A stretch of DNA of 64,000 nucleotides from Fomes fomentarius. Taxonomy: Eukaryota; Basidiomycota; Agaricomycetes; Polyporales; Polyporaceae. This document shows, one piece after another, positions 45,118-57,023 of this stretch (positions are counted from its first letter, which is position 1; every line of letters begins with the position of its first letter). Location of the stretch: assembly GCA_022606135.1 (NCBI GenBank), contig JABYQN010000005.1, forward strand, positions 806,001 to 870,000, in the 5' to 3' direction. The position numbers and the translations under genes were made by a program. The notes under the pieces are model-generated. The model was not told where the DNA came from. It saw only the letters and a list, made by a program, of their open reading frames with translations, and ran no database searches.

Positions 45118-46700
45118 ATGCAGCGTCCCACGCTCACCAACGTCCACATCCGTTCCGCCGTAGATGCCCACAAGCTCTTCTACGCCGTTCAGCTCGGCCA
45201 CCTCCCCAAAATTGACAAACGCCTCGACGCGAACGAGCGCGCTGCCCTACGCCCAGGAGATGTGTACGTGTGGGAAGAGAAGGGCCCGAACACCGATTCG
45301 TTCAGCGTGAGCATGGAGCGCTTCACAGAGGGGAAGTCATGGACTGCATCGCGAGTGCGCGAGGTGCGTATCCCCCCGCTCGCTGCTTATCTTCGCTCTC
45401 AGTACGTGCGCTACACATAGGACTTCCTCATGTACTTTGAAAGCCCCCGGAAGGGCAAGGGTAATGCAAGGTGCGTCTGAATTGTCCCGAGGAATCGGCG
45501 TGGATCGTGATGGAACCGCCGCTCTCCACGCTAGAACGTCCGAAAACCAGGTTGTCCGTCCGGGAGAGCAAGACCTCTATATCAAGCTCACGTACTCTGT
45601 CATCCGCGAAGACCTCAAGGATCCATCCCAGTCAAAAGACACCGACGACAGACAAAGGAAGCCGCCGAAATGGCACATGAGTACGTCCGCGTTCCGTCGT
45701 CTGTATCGGCGGAGGTTGCTAACTCGCGTCATGCAGACGCCTATTTCACTAAACTCACCGAAGGCCAGTTGCGCACTATTGACGACATTCCATTGCTTCG
45801 CGATCTCGTGGTTCCTGAGGGCATTTTCCGGAGTGCGCGCACGGTCAAGCCCGGGAAGCGCAGTGATGGCTCGCGAACAACGACATCGAGCGTAAAGCGC
45901 ATGTATGCACCATTCCCTCCCCATCCTACTCGTCGCATTCGCTCGCAGGAAACGCCCCCACCTGTTCCCGTCCCCGCCGGCCCTAGTTCGCTCCCAAGCT
46001 CAAGCTCGGTTGCGTCCTCGGTTGCCGTACCTGAATCGATGCCCCCACCGTGCGGTTCCATTTCCCTTCACGCGATTCACCACCCTCACTCCGTCTCATC
46101 CTTCTATCCAGAGGTGAATTGGTACTTCTGAGCAGCGTCATTCCTTTATTCACAGTATCTTCGCAGCAGTCGCAGTTGGCTATGGCTCTAACACATCCCA
46201 TCCCTATGCTTCCCGACGAGTCGAAATCTCCACTTGCGCCGACCGCCGCCATCGCTTCGTATACCCCCGCCTTCTCTCCCATGTCGCCCCTAACGCAGCC
46301 TACTCCACAGTATGGTTGGGGAAGCGAAGTCGGATACGCTGCCGCGGCTGCACTGGCTCAGAATCAGGCCCGGATGTCGAATTCGGGCTCGCCAGCATCT
46401 TCCGAGCACTCGATGCGCTCCTTCCGCTCAACTCACACCCCTCTTCACATGTCACCCAGCTTGTCAAGCGCGTCGACGTCTTCCTCGCAGGATTCGCCTA
46501 TGCCCATCGCCGCCACACCGCCGCTCTGGGACGACGGTGAGCCGTACAAGCCCGCCCCAATTCTGCCAGTGGACAACATGCAGTCGCCTCGAGTCGACCT
46601 CGCTCCACTCGAGACCCTTCCGCGCGGTCACGTCTACCGACGCTGCCCAGCCGACGACCGAGCTCTGCGTCTCCTCGCGCTAGCCCCGGGGGCCCGCTGA
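45118..46700 (+). CDS. Gti1/Pac2 (WOPR) family transcription factor 2
   Basis: A second WOPR regulator, same strand, a paralogue of the first. It starts at 45118 ('MQRPTLTNVHIRSAVDAHKL'), followed by 'LGHLPKIDKRLDANERAALR', 'GDVYVWEEKGPNT' and 'MERFTEGKSWTASRVRE'. The canonical RWTDG of this motif is RFTEG here. Introns give 'DFLMYFESPRKGKGNA', then 'QVVRPGEQDLYIKLTYSVIR' and 'AYFTKLTEGQLRTIDDIPLL'. The tail is long, rich in Ser, Pro, Gln and Ala ('PLTQPTPQYGWGSEVG', 'LAQNQARMSNSGSPASSEHS'), as usual for transactivating WOPR tails, and ends 'RLLALAPGAR' at 46700. The join from 'SMPPP' into the tail (donor near 46047) is the least certain. It is preceded by 8.35 kb without genes. It may be the Wor1/Ryp1-like member, and copy 1 the Pac2-like one, but this is not settled. 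Confidence 0.87.
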
Positions 46701-49700
46701 CTTCTTTTCTCGTCTGCCTCGAGGCTCCCGTGCGGCGCGTCGCGTTTCATCGAAGCGCGAGGGCGCGGGCGCCGCACAAGCAGTTGCGCTCTGTCTATTC
46801 ACCGATCGGACGGCGAGGATCACAGTGTCCCCCCACGGTCCGCCGGCCCCTGTGCTGATTAACGCGCCTGTACGCGTTTGTCGACTGCCGAGCTTTACGA
46901 CTGCGCTGAGGCCGCACTCGCGAAGGCTTTCGAGGGAACTCCAGTTGGTTGTGTGACCGTCGACACTACCCCAAAAAGCAGCTCGTGCGCGCACACTCGC
47001 ATGGGGTGCGTTTCTGCAGTCGGCGGAGATTGTAAAAATACGGTATACGGCGGGCGATTGGGCGATTGGGCGACCGCGATAGGCGCATACTTTGCCGCGC
47101 CCACGGCTTGCTCTGTATCATATGTAAAAGTTCCGGTTTCGTTCTCCTCACTCCCTGTTTTCCTCGCTCTTCACAACTCACAGCATTCGACGAGAGCGGA
47201 CCTTTCCCTCCGGATATCCCACACTGTAATTGTACCATGGTTATACCAACAGCACAGCACAGCACATCGGACAGGCTCATACACCCATCATCCCTCCCTC
47301 CCTCGTACATATGCATTATTATCACCCCCATCATCGTCATCATATACCTCAGTCAGGAATCCAGCATTTCACCCGCATTCGTCTGAGGTCATTCATCGTT
47401 CGGACAGCACCGTGTTCCTATTACCAAGGCAGTGTTGCCGGAGATAAAGCCCCGGAAGTGCGCACAGTGTGCCATCAAGTATTACGCATCTCAGTGATCG
47501 CATACTCTGTACATACATAATAAGAAATCGCTAGCAGTCAACGAGCAAATCCGGCCCGGGGATCACATATCACAATCATGTTCTCCCCCCTTTGACCCGT
47601 TGTGGCAGCAACAGAGCTTGTTTTTCACGAGTGTACATGATGCCGTAGGCCTGTAAGTATTCTGCAACTCCGCATTCCGTGTTCCGCATTCCGTATTCCG
47701 TACGGAGTCTTGGATGTTCTCGACCTCGTTCTCTGGAAATCGGACGCGGGTTCTGGCGTGCTTTTGCGTGCACGATGACCGGTGGGCCTTGGGCCGCGAC
47801 TGTCGTGCGCGTGCGACAGCAATGGCAAATGGCAAGATGATAAAAATGGCATATGGATAAGTCACGAAATGCATATGACAGATGCAGACGTACTACATAT
47901 TTAGTTGGAAGGCGGGAGTCCGGGCGGATGGCGCTCGGCTTTAAGCTGTGCTGAACCCCGATGTTGGGAACACGAGGCACCGCAGGCCGGTTTCGAGGGC
48001 GTGCGTTCCTGTTAGTTCGGTGCTTTCTGGGGTCTTGGAGTTGAACAGCATGAATGAGGGGCTGAGACCGGGCATGATACACCGCCAGACAGCGAAAAGT
48101 GGAAATTGAAGAAAAATGGTGAGATTGTGGAAATCGTAGGAAAAATCCAGTAGAAATGAAAGACTCAACCCGGAAAGTGGTAGACACGATCTACGACAGT
48201 AGATACCAGGTGGAACGGGCGGCTGTCCAGTTGATATCTACTGGTACGGGCGGCCGCTAGTTGATATCTGCTGAGACGGGCGGCTGGGAACACACGTGAC
48301 TGACGGACTTCAGTTTTCACAGTGAACGACCCTTCTCTTGGGACTTCCTTCGTTATGAACTTCACTGAGTAACACTACTACTATAGTGCTACTGCTCAGT
48401 TCTCCACTTGCAGGCAGGCTACCCACGAAGTGTGCTCTGGGGTTATCCCCTGTATGCTGATTGGATGTCACAGGAGGCAGTCCTGCTGCAAACTGCTTCG
48501 AAGACTGAGTCTACTTATACTTTGTTGTCTTCACATATCGACTGTGAAGATAAGTGTTCCGTACACTATTACCAAGGGTTAGATGGCTGAGTTGGTGGAG
48601 TGCATTCATCTCAATGTATCCATCAGTGTTGTTGTCAAGAGATCGAATCTTTTGGATGTCTTTCCTTTTCCAGGGCTTTCTGCACTTTCTCGGCATCAAT
48701 TCTCAGCTCATCATGATGACCGAGTGGGATTGTGGCATCCACATGCCAGGTTGAGTCTTTAATTTTCACTAGTTCTGACCCCGATTACCACAGTCCGCAC
48801 TGACTGCAATTTCCACTGGTCTGGTGTCTGGCAGTGTATGAGCCAGACGTGACATCATCCGACATCGATATCCCCGCGCGCGCGCGCGAAATACCCACCC
48901 GACGTCCGAGTCCGTGATAAGTATTTTTGACAGAACACGAACGTCGATTCAGGCTGACGACGGTGGGAGGGTCCGACGTGTGAATATATATACTTTTGAG
49001 TGCTAGCCTAGTCAGCTCTCGGACCCTTTGGATGGTGTGAACAATGCTTACTTGATATTGTGTGCGAGGTTGACGTCGACAACAATCAAAGAGTCAACGC
49101 AAGCAATATAATAAGCACATGAATTCAGAACAGACTGAGACGCCAATGTCCGACCCGCGCGGGCAAGGTGATATGGATGCACTTGGCGAGCAGGAGTTAG
49201 ATGATCTTATCAAAGCCATCGGCGCCCCGGAGCTAAACACGCAACCGGATGGGTATCAGATGGGCCAATCGCGGGGGAGGCGGGATTTGCCATTAGCAGC
49301 AGGAGTTGCTATATTGGACGGGTGGGGCTAAGTGACTCGGGAGTCGGGATCCGAATTCGGTGCCACAAAGTGCGCTTTGCCGACTGTCACGCACCACCTG
49401 CGCACCACCACTCCCCATCTCTGCTGCTGTTGCTCCTCCCACGTTCGGTCGCTATCGATACTGTCGCAGCGCACGACGACGACGAACAACAGGCCCCATC
49501 GAAGGTGGATCGACTGGAGCGTCCGAGTACCGATTCCGATCTGCGACCGCGACCGGTGAGAGCGTCGTGCGGCCCCCAGCTTACGTCCGCCATCGCGATC
49601 TCCCATTTGACAACGGGCCATCACATCTCGTCAATATATATCCCCGTCGGTCGACGTACGTGAATACCCCGAGTCGGTCGATATAGTCGGGCCTCAGTAG

Positions 49701-51251
49701 CGTCCGCCCCCCGGCCCCCCCGCCCCCCCGCATAATATCGTCCACTTGCGATACACAACCGCACACGAGAGGCGTGCGTCATCGGCTCCGCGTGTGCTGG
49801 ACATTGCTTGCAATCGGTAAGTCGCCGTTGCTGTCCTACCGTCGGCTCCGTGGATTTAGGGGACATGGACATGGACACGGACATACACGGGGAACGGGGA
49901 ATCCATGGCCATCGCGGCTCTGTCTGGAAAGACTAAGACTGTCGCGAGCTTGCAAAGAGCACCGCTAGTCTCCGTTTCACTGTGACAGGCAGTCGGCCAG
50001 GGTGGTGCGGTGATGAGGAGCAGTTATGAGCCTCGAGGCCATAGCGACTGCGGCGGCGGCGTCGTAGGTCTTCCGGCTAGGAACTAGCGGCCATTCAGTA
50101 CCGAGTCTGCATCCCGCCGAGATGCGCCTTGCCTGACTTGTCGAGGGACTGCTTGGTCCCAATGACAAACGAGGGGCGACCATGTTCTGCTCCTGCACCC
50201 GAACAATGTTCCTCGGAGGCATGTTATGTCTCGAGTTCGGAGGTCACTTTTCGACCACGCAAGTCGTCTGACAGAACCGCCTCTCGTTCAGGCTTCTTGT
50301 CGCGTTGTCGCATATCTGGTCGTATTTGTCTACAGTGAGGCAAGAGCTCTTGCGTGCCCTGAGCGGCTGTTGGGATCTTGGGGAATATTCCGTCGTTTAC
50401 CGTGCTGTCCTATCCCTGAAGAAGCTTGATCTGAGCCTGATACTCGGCAAAGACAGCCCATCTCCTTGAGTGTCTGTAGTCTTCCTTCCAGGCTACTCGT
50501 GGTGGTGGCGCGCATCGTCTAGAGTAATTACCCCTCTCGTAGTCCCCATGACGAGTAATTGCTGTCAGACGAAGAGAGGAGGCCTTTGTTTGCGCCGCAT
50601 GCTGGAAGGCCCTCGTGTCGAGTTGAGCATCGCCGCTCACACGGACTGAACGCGACTTGCCAAGCGTGATGTCCTGCCTCCCCTCGACGTCAAGGGGTGC
50701 CAGCGACAGTGTATTGGCATGACAGAAGTTTCGTGCCGATGCGGAATTGGCATTCGAGTATCCTTCGTTCGTTACACTATCACCATATTGGCTAGGTTCG
50801 CGATTCGCTCATCATTACATTCATTATTGCCGGGCAACTCGCGGATTTGGAAAGTGACTCCGGGTAATGAGACGTTTCGCGAAGTGCGATGTCCCTACGC
50901 AGCCACTGAATGAGCCTTTAGGCACAGGGCATCCAGGCCTTTGCAGGCGGATGCCCTTTGCGGCTCGTCAGATTTGCGTAACGTTGACTCTATGGTTATG
51001 TCAGTCTTGATTTTGGCGCTCGACGTTTTCGGGGGTCTTCTCGCATTGCAGGGTTTGTGGGTTGCTTGACACGTCAATATCCTCTCCTTCGAGGTGTGTT
51101 CCTCCTGCCTCAGCTGCCTGCCTGCTTGTCACCCATTTCCAGCTCATGGAGCAATGGCCCAACTCCGCGGCGGGTGCACCAGGTCAGCGCAGCTTGTGGC
51201 GTTGCGAACTCCGTATCATCGATTCGTCATGTTGTGAACAGAGGACCGTTG
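46701..51251. other. Gene-poor region of 4.5 kb
   Basis: This runs from the WOPR-2 stop to the F-box gene. Open frames of 60-200 codons overlap on both strands without recognisable motifs. One short plus frame (49119-49331, acidic, 'EQELDDLIKAIGAPELN') could be a small gene, but only composition supports it. C-rich runs occur at 49700-49732 and a CG run at 48877-48889. No transposon proteins were recognised. Confidence 0.4.
48200..48287. repeat. Three tandem units of about 30 bp
   Basis: The core ACGGGCGGC recurs three times at 30-31 base spacing, each preceded by a TAGATACC/TTGATATCT-type element. The units are imperfect (GATATCTACTGGTACGGG against GATATCTGCTGAGACGGG). Confidence 0.75.
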
Positions 51252-52991
51252 ATGCTGAACAACGCGCCTCGTCCAGGGTGTATCATGCAGCCCACGGACG
51301 AACCATCCCTCATTCAAGTCCCTGACTCCGGACATGCACCCACCGGTCTTCCGACGGCGGCCATCGACGGCGCAAACGCTGAATGCACGCCAGCAGTCGA
51401 CTACACCACGAGACTGCCACCAGAACTGTGGCTCGAAATCTTTCGGTACGCCACCCATGTCCCGCGCACACGCTCGATAGCACCTGGTGACCCCTTCGCA
51501 CCGGAACGTCCGGTCGACTTCGCTCGAGCCATGAATTCGCCAACGCAGTCGATGCGAACCAAGTGCATCCTGGTTCAGGTGTGTCGTGCGTGGGGGGCTG
51601 TTGCGACGGAGGTGCTGTACGAACACGTCGTGCTCGGCAGCGCCCGCAGGGTGGAGATGTTCTGCCGGACCCTGCGTGAGAGCAGGAGGGAGGCGAGTGA
51701 GGCTATGGACGTTGGTTCCGGCACGGTGCTGGAGGCGGTCGAGGGATTGGGTTACGGTCGTTGGGTCCGGCATCTCGAGGTGCAACGCTGGGGGAGATCA
51801 AACAGCACCCAATGCTACTGGCAGTGCATGGTATGCACCATCTCGTTCTGCCCGCGCCTGCGGGTCTTCAGCGGGCTCTGGCAACAACCCCTACCGGACG
51901 GGTTTCTCGCCGTGCTGGCGCGGTACCTCCCGCCCACCCTGCAGGAGCTCTATTGGCAACAGGACAGCGTTCTCATCGTGACAAAGGAGCTCTCCATCAT
52001 GACCACGCCAGTCCTCGCCAGATTCCCCGCCCTGCGCACTCTGGACTTGCGCAAGATCTGCGTACTAGATGCGGAACGCAGTCTGCCACACTTCACATAT
52101 GACAGCCTTAGCTTCCCTCACGTGCAATACCTTGCGCTTCCGACCTGTCCATTGGTGCTGCGATACGCCAGCCAGCAGACGATGCCTGCGTTGAACCACC
52201 TTACCCTTGACGCATCGGGCTCACCGCGCACGGTTTACGGCCCTCTGGCGACAAAGGAACTCACAAATTTCTTGCACATGCACGGGCAGCAGTTGAGGAC
52301 CGTCGAACTCCTGCCATCCAACACGCAATCTCTCCGCCCCGGTCCTATCAACGTCTCAGCCTTCCTCTCCCCGAACGCCTGTCCGAACCTAGAGACTCTT
52401 GTCTTCGACTGCCGGGAGAAAGTCATCTCCGTCACACCCTCCGCACAGAAACACTTCACCCACCATTGGCTACAGCAGCAGCCACAACCGCCTGGACAGT
52501 CTCAGGCGCCCCCACCGAAGACGCCGATCCCGCCGATCTTGAATCTCGAGTACTACAGCGCCGGGTCGCCGTCCCTGCCAGTGCTCGAGGAGCCACATCC
52601 GACCTTGCGGCGGATCGGGATCCGGGGAATGAGCATCAGCAAGCTGTACCCGAACAAGCCGACGCAGGCGCAGGCACACCTCGAGGCGCTGGTGGCGTAC
52701 CGCGCGTTCTTCCCAGCGCTGGAGGTCGTGCGGACGCTCGGCTTCCTCGTCGCGACGTCGTCGGACCAGTATGCGCCGGACGTGTTTGTGTGGTGGACGG
52801 AGCGGTTTGAGAGCGTGGGCGTGGATCTGCAGGACGGGGAGGGCGTGGTGTGGTTGCTCGAGGAGGAACCGCCGCCGAAGATTCAAACGCAGGAGAAGAA
52901 GACGGCAGCGGATGTTGCGAGTCCGGGCAGCGGGGGTTCGGTGGTACCACCATCCAAGGCGGGTGCGCGAGCGGTTGCCGCGCCGTGGTGA
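51252..52991 (+). CDS. F-box domain protein
   Basis: A single-exon gene of 580 residues if started at 51252 ('MLNNAPRPGCIMQPTDEPSL'). The frame stays open upstream to 51057, and an alternative Met exists at 51285. The F-box begins near residue 56, 'RLPPELWLEIFRYATHV', and continues to 'CILVQVCRAWGAVATEVLYE'. The rest carries leucine-rich segments, 'FPALRTLDLRKICVLDAE', 'FPHVQYLALPTCPLVLRY', 'MPALNHLTLDASG' and 'NLETLVFDCREK', in the loose repeat style of agaricomycete F-box proteins. The role inferred from the family is substrate recognition for an SCF ubiquitin ligase via Skp1. The last 40 residues are Lys, Gly and Ser-rich. The target is unknown. Confidence 0.82.
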   Translation: MLNNAPRPGCIMQPTDEPSLIQVPDSGHAPTGLPTAAIDGANAECTPAVDYTTRLPPELWLEIFRYATHVPRTRSIAPGDPFAPERPVDFARAMNSPTQSMRTKCILVQVCRAWGAVATEVLYEHVVLGSARRVEMFCRTLRESRREASEAMDVGSGTVLEAVEGLGYGRWVRHLEVQRWGRSNSTQCYWQCMVCTISFCPRLRVFSGLWQQPLPDGFLAVLARYLPPTLQELYWQQDSVLIVTKELSIMTTPVLARFPALRTLDLRKICVLDAERSLPHFTYDSLSFPHVQYLALPTCPLVLRYASQQTMPALNHLTLDASGSPRTVYGPLATKELTNFLHMHGQQLRTVELLPSNTQSLRPGPINVSAFLSPNACPNLETLVFDCREKVISVTPSAQKHFTHHWLQQQPQPPGQSQAPPPKTPIPPILNLEYYSAGSPSLPVLEEPHPTLRRIGIRGMSISKLYPNKPTQAQAHLEALVAYRAFFPALEVVRTLGFLVATSSDQYAPDVFVWWTERFESVGVDLQDGEGVVWLLEEEPPPKIQTQEKKTAADVASPGSGGSVVPPSKAGARAVAAPW

Positions 52992-53362
52992 ATGAAGGCA
53001 AGGGAATGAGCTTGGATAATGGAATCTACACAGAAGTCTCGAACGCCGGATAGATGCTCTCGTCCGCGCTTTGTATCATATCTCTCTCTCTAACTTAGCA
53101 TCTTCTTACAGTCATCGTCATCGTTGTACTGCTCTGCGCACTATAACCACGTTAACCCCGAGCTTGAGTTGACCTCTAATGACCACGTGACTGACGGAAT
53201 GAATGCCTCGAGGCGCAGCCCTGAGCCGCTGCCTCGTGCTGCGCTAGGCCATGGAGCTAGTAGCCAGCTCTACACCGTTCTTGCGATAGCTCTCAGCTCG
53301 GCCTCTTACTCTGCTTGTTGACTTTACTCATCTCACCATTGAAGGACGAACGCGCGCGTACG
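52992..53362. other. Intergenic region
   Basis: About 370 bases between two plus-strand genes. It is T-rich near 53080-53110 (probable 3' end of the F-box transcript) and then holds the promoter of the next gene. Nothing else is seen. Confidence 0.4.
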
Positions 53363-54882
53363 ATGGCCGACTCTGGCCCACCCTCTTACAGCGATGTGCA
53401 AGCTGCACACCGAGCCCGCTCGGAGCTGAAGCAGAACTTTGTGACGCTCCAGAACGATCAGCTCGATATCCAGGAGCTGTTCAGGACGGTCGCGACCGAG
53501 CTGGAGAGCACGCCGGAGATTGGGACTGGGCACGAGTTGTGCGACGAGTGGAACGATCTGCGACAGGTGCGCTGCGTCTCTTCATTCGCGTCAATTGCGG
53601 TTCCACCATCAGCCTGTCAAATGGCGGGGACAATCATCGCAGGTCAGACTAGGTTTACTGACTTGATTTTGTGTGGCGGTTGGGCGTTGGGGGCGGTGTA
53701 GAAACATAGGAGGATATACCGCGAGTCGCAGCAGAACGCGGGGCTGTGTGCGCAATTCTTGTGGAGTACGTCCCCTGGGGTGCTGCAGCAGATTGGGCTA
53801 ATTTGGGCTGACGTTGACTCTGGTGCTGTAGGGTTCGCCGAGATTCTAATCCCGCTGTCGCAGTCCCAGGATATCTCCGTAGAACAGAAGAAGATGATGA
53901 TTGGGAAGTTCCTGGAGGTGTGTGTGTGTCCGGGTACTTTACAGACTGATCTGCGAGGCCGACTGATTATTTGCATGCATGGGCTGCACCACTAGACGAT
54001 CCCTGTGCACCTGAACGCCGCGAAGGAGAACGCGGATAACTTCAATGAGCTGTCGAAGCAGGTCGAGGTGTTTCCCCGGAAGGTCGCGAGCGCGTTGAGG
54101 ATCAAGGCTGAGCCACAGGGATTCTTCGAAAGTGTCTGGACTGGCATCGAAGAGTATGTAGCGTTTGCTGGGCGCGTCTTGCTGCGATGTTGACATGTTC
54201 ATCAGGCTATGTCTGACCATTTGGAAGGTGTGCCACCCTTTCAGTATTTTTGATGATGATCAGTGGACCTGACCGTCTGGACCAGGTACTTAATCGTCTG
54301 TTGACCAAATTGGTGTATACCTTCAAAGTTGCGCTCGCACGGCTGGAGAAGCTGCGCTTCTCGTGTTGTGCGTGCTCCTCATTCATTCCATCACGAGCCC
54401 CTCCAGCTGACCCGGGCGGATGCAGTCGGCATCTCTCTTGACGTCCACTTCAACCAATGTACCCTCGTTCTCTCAACCTCCCGCCTTCCTCGGATATTGA
54501 CTCAGCGTCCACAGATCAGTCTATCGATCCGCCAGCCGCCGATCCCGAGGGCAGTCATGAGATGCAGGTCGTGGGCGAGATACACGACAATTGTGACACG
54601 CTCAGCCAGAAGCTCACCGCATTCGAGAGCGCGTGGCATGTCGTCCACCTCGCATGTTCGAAGCTGTCGTCGGACCTCTCGATGGCCAAGAGCTTCACGA
54701 TGGTCGGTTGACCTCAATTCGCTTCGTTCATATCGGTGCTCATTGCATGCTATTTTCTCAAGTGTTACCCACCCATCCCTCAGGCGTGCGACAGCAATCT
54801 GCGCGCGGCTGCCCTGGTCCACACGCCCCTTGTCGAGTGTCTGAATGCGTATGCCATGGGCAAGGCTCCAGACTTCGCTTAA
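53363..54882 (+). CDS. Hypothetical helix-rich protein with PPxY motif
   Basis: I recognise the style of a basidiomycete-specific family but not a function. It starts at 53363 ('MADSGPPSYSDVQAAHRARS'); 'PPSY' is a PPxY motif that could bind WW-domain ubiquitin ligases. Spliced exons then give 'LKQNFVTLQNDQLDIQELFR', 'TPEIGTGHELCDEWNDLRQ', 'KHRRIYRESQQNAGLCAQF', 'GFAEILIPLSQSQDISVEQ', 'LNAAKENADNFNELSKQVEV', 'ESVWTGIEELCLTIWK', 'LTKLVYTFKVALARLEKL' and 'FESAWHVVHLACSKLSSDL'. The end is 'ACDSNLRAAALVHTPLVECL' up to a TAA at 54880-54882. Predicted structure is mostly long amphipathic helices with one more hydrophobic stretch (TGIEELCLTIWK through LVYTFKVAL). At least seven introns are needed; a long one of about 155 bases near 54365-54520 is uncertain. 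Confidence 0.58.
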
Positions 54883-56130
54883 ATTTGACCTGCCCTCGCA
54901 TTTTCATCGTTCCGGCCTCATGCCCACTTCCACGACATGACTCTATATTATTGACAGCATGTTGCGCCTGGGTCAGGTATGGATCTCATGCTCTGCCGAT
55001 CTGATTGTACACGTTCTTGATGACAGCCGACATCGCGTCGACGATTTGGCACACACATACTTGTAGCACGTATCGTATCTGGATGTACCTCCTCTGGGGT
55101 GTAGTCGTATCTTGTACTCTTTCCAGCATCATTCTTCGTAGCAGTCACATTGGAGGTCTTTACAGTGGATTGGAAAGCGTCCGTTCTTCGTGAAGCAATA
55201 CAATCCGCCGCTACCATGCACGTAAAACCCGTCACACTTCGAGGCGAGAGACGTAAATACACCGAAGCAGACGCAACGCGTGCCGGTGATGTACCCACTT
55301 CATGGCTAGTTCATACCACTCAAAGTCTTACGTGTATGGTGTGGTCAGCGTCCCGCGACGTCGATCGAGTGTGTGCACGTATGCGCAGTGCGTCAGCCGC
55401 ATTGTCGAGATTGATCTTCTGAATGCGAGCTCCGAGTTCGACGTGACGTGCCCTGCGTGGCGCTGCCCGGCAAGAAAGCCGACAGAGTTGCGATCAATAT
55501 GGATATGACATAAGCATAAAGAATCTTTCTCGCCGTCACAGAAGTCTAAATCCTATGGATACACGCGAGCCTGAGGCGGGTTGTGGCACGTGGAGCACGC
55601 ACCGTGAGCAACGAGCGTCCCATTTGGGCAGGCGCACTAGAAGGAAGGGGAAGGAGGTGTCGGCGGAGAGTCGCGGTAAGAGAGGGTGTGAATTCAACTT
55701 CGAGCGGGAAAAATGTCTTCGACAAGGAGAACTTGCGCGAGAGCAACTTGAAGGAGGGTGGCGTTGTCGGTTGAATCAAGAAAGTGCCACAGCGCTAAAC
55801 ACCACCGCCGAGAATGGTAGTCTAAGCGCCGACTTGATCGTTTAGCAGGCGACGGACGCAGAGTCACACTATCACTATTTGTCAGCCGTCTGGCAATGGT
55901 AGCAAGACGAACATCTCGACAGGGATATGTGTTGCAGAACCTTTCAAGGTGAGCTGTTACATATTTCGACTACTATTGTCTGGCTGGCATGATCATCTTC
56001 TGAAACTTGAGGTACTGATATTATTTCCGTCGCTTGGCACATGGCATGGAAGAAACAACAAGTTTGTTGCCCAACGAACAGAGATACTATCCACGATCTC
56101 GCTCTGTGCGCCGTCGCTCAGAAAAATGTG
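54883..56130. other. Intergenic region, no gene recognised
   Basis: About 1.25 kb with short open frames only, the longest (55555-55845) basic and glutamate-rich without a motif. No gene is supported. Confidence 0.4.
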
Positions 56131-56870
56131 CGTGCCACGATTTCAGTTAACCAGTGTCCAAATGAGATTCTCATCTCTAACATCCTCCTGGCCCATGCAA
56201 ACGAGCATGATGATGGTCTGCACTATGCTGACGGGAAGACGTCACGACTTGGATCGACTCATTGACAGCGTGTGTGCCGGTACTGGCGGGACACCCTCCA
56301 GTCAACCCCGGGACTATGTACTATGGCGTCCAATTGAAATCTATCATAGTCTCGATTAGCTACAGCTTTGTCTGAATCGTAGCGCAAGTGCTATTCTTGA
56401 GATATCCTTCCATCAAGCTGACCCTGCCATTAATGCGGTTTCCATCCTCATCCCCTATGTCGATCGAATAACTCGTATCATCTTTCCAAAGGTGCACTCA
56501 AACGAACTCAAACACATCCGCCCCCTGATCATCACCAAATGCTCCATCTTGAAGGACTAGGGATCGGAGTATATCGTCGTTGCTCACAGGTCGCTGATCT
56601 CGAGGATCTCCGGGTGGACTTCTCGTCCGCCGCGTTCCCCTCACTGAAGTTCCTGCATGTCCATGGTGTGCCCGCACCATGGACAAGCACCGTAATACTA
56701 CTCATGATCATGCGGCTCCTTGTAAGACAAATGCGCGAAATCCGCAGAAGATTCGCGTTGACTTCTCATCCACCACATCCTTGGACGTGCTCAAGAGTTG
56801 AAGGCCGTTTACGCCGATACCCAGCTGACCACAACAGAGTGATCGTATACAAGCTCTTATGTCGGACGTG
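56131..56870 (+). pseudogene. F-box protein relic
   Basis: Pieces of a typical agaricomycete F-box gene are present in different frames. 'VNQCPNEILISNILLAHANE' is the F-box start. 'RVCRYWRDTLQSTPGLCTMA' is the second half, one base out of phase with the preceding 'WIDSLT'. 'SASAILEISFHQADPAINAV' and 'SILIPYVDRITRIIFP' are the region that usually follows. 'VADLEDLRVDFSSAAFPSLK' is a later leucine-rich piece. At least one frameshift and internal stops separate them, and no intron restores the frame. It is not closely similar to the intact F-box gene at 51.3 kb, so it decayed from another family member. Confidence 0.7.
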
Positions 56871-57023
56871 ACACTTGTCTTGGAGTTCTACGTTTCTGAT
56901 ATCTGTACACATACATGCTTGCATGGACATGAGGCTTCAGTTCAAGGCGAGTTCGCGTGAATATCGAAACGCTCACCATTGCGAATTCCGCATACCTCTA
57001 CAACACTCATACCTCTACAACAC

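Noticed and set aside
49119..49331. 70-codon acidic open frame, possible small protein gene
   Set aside because: The composition is protein-like, but there is no homology, splice partner or context; kept only as a remark in the intergenic entry.
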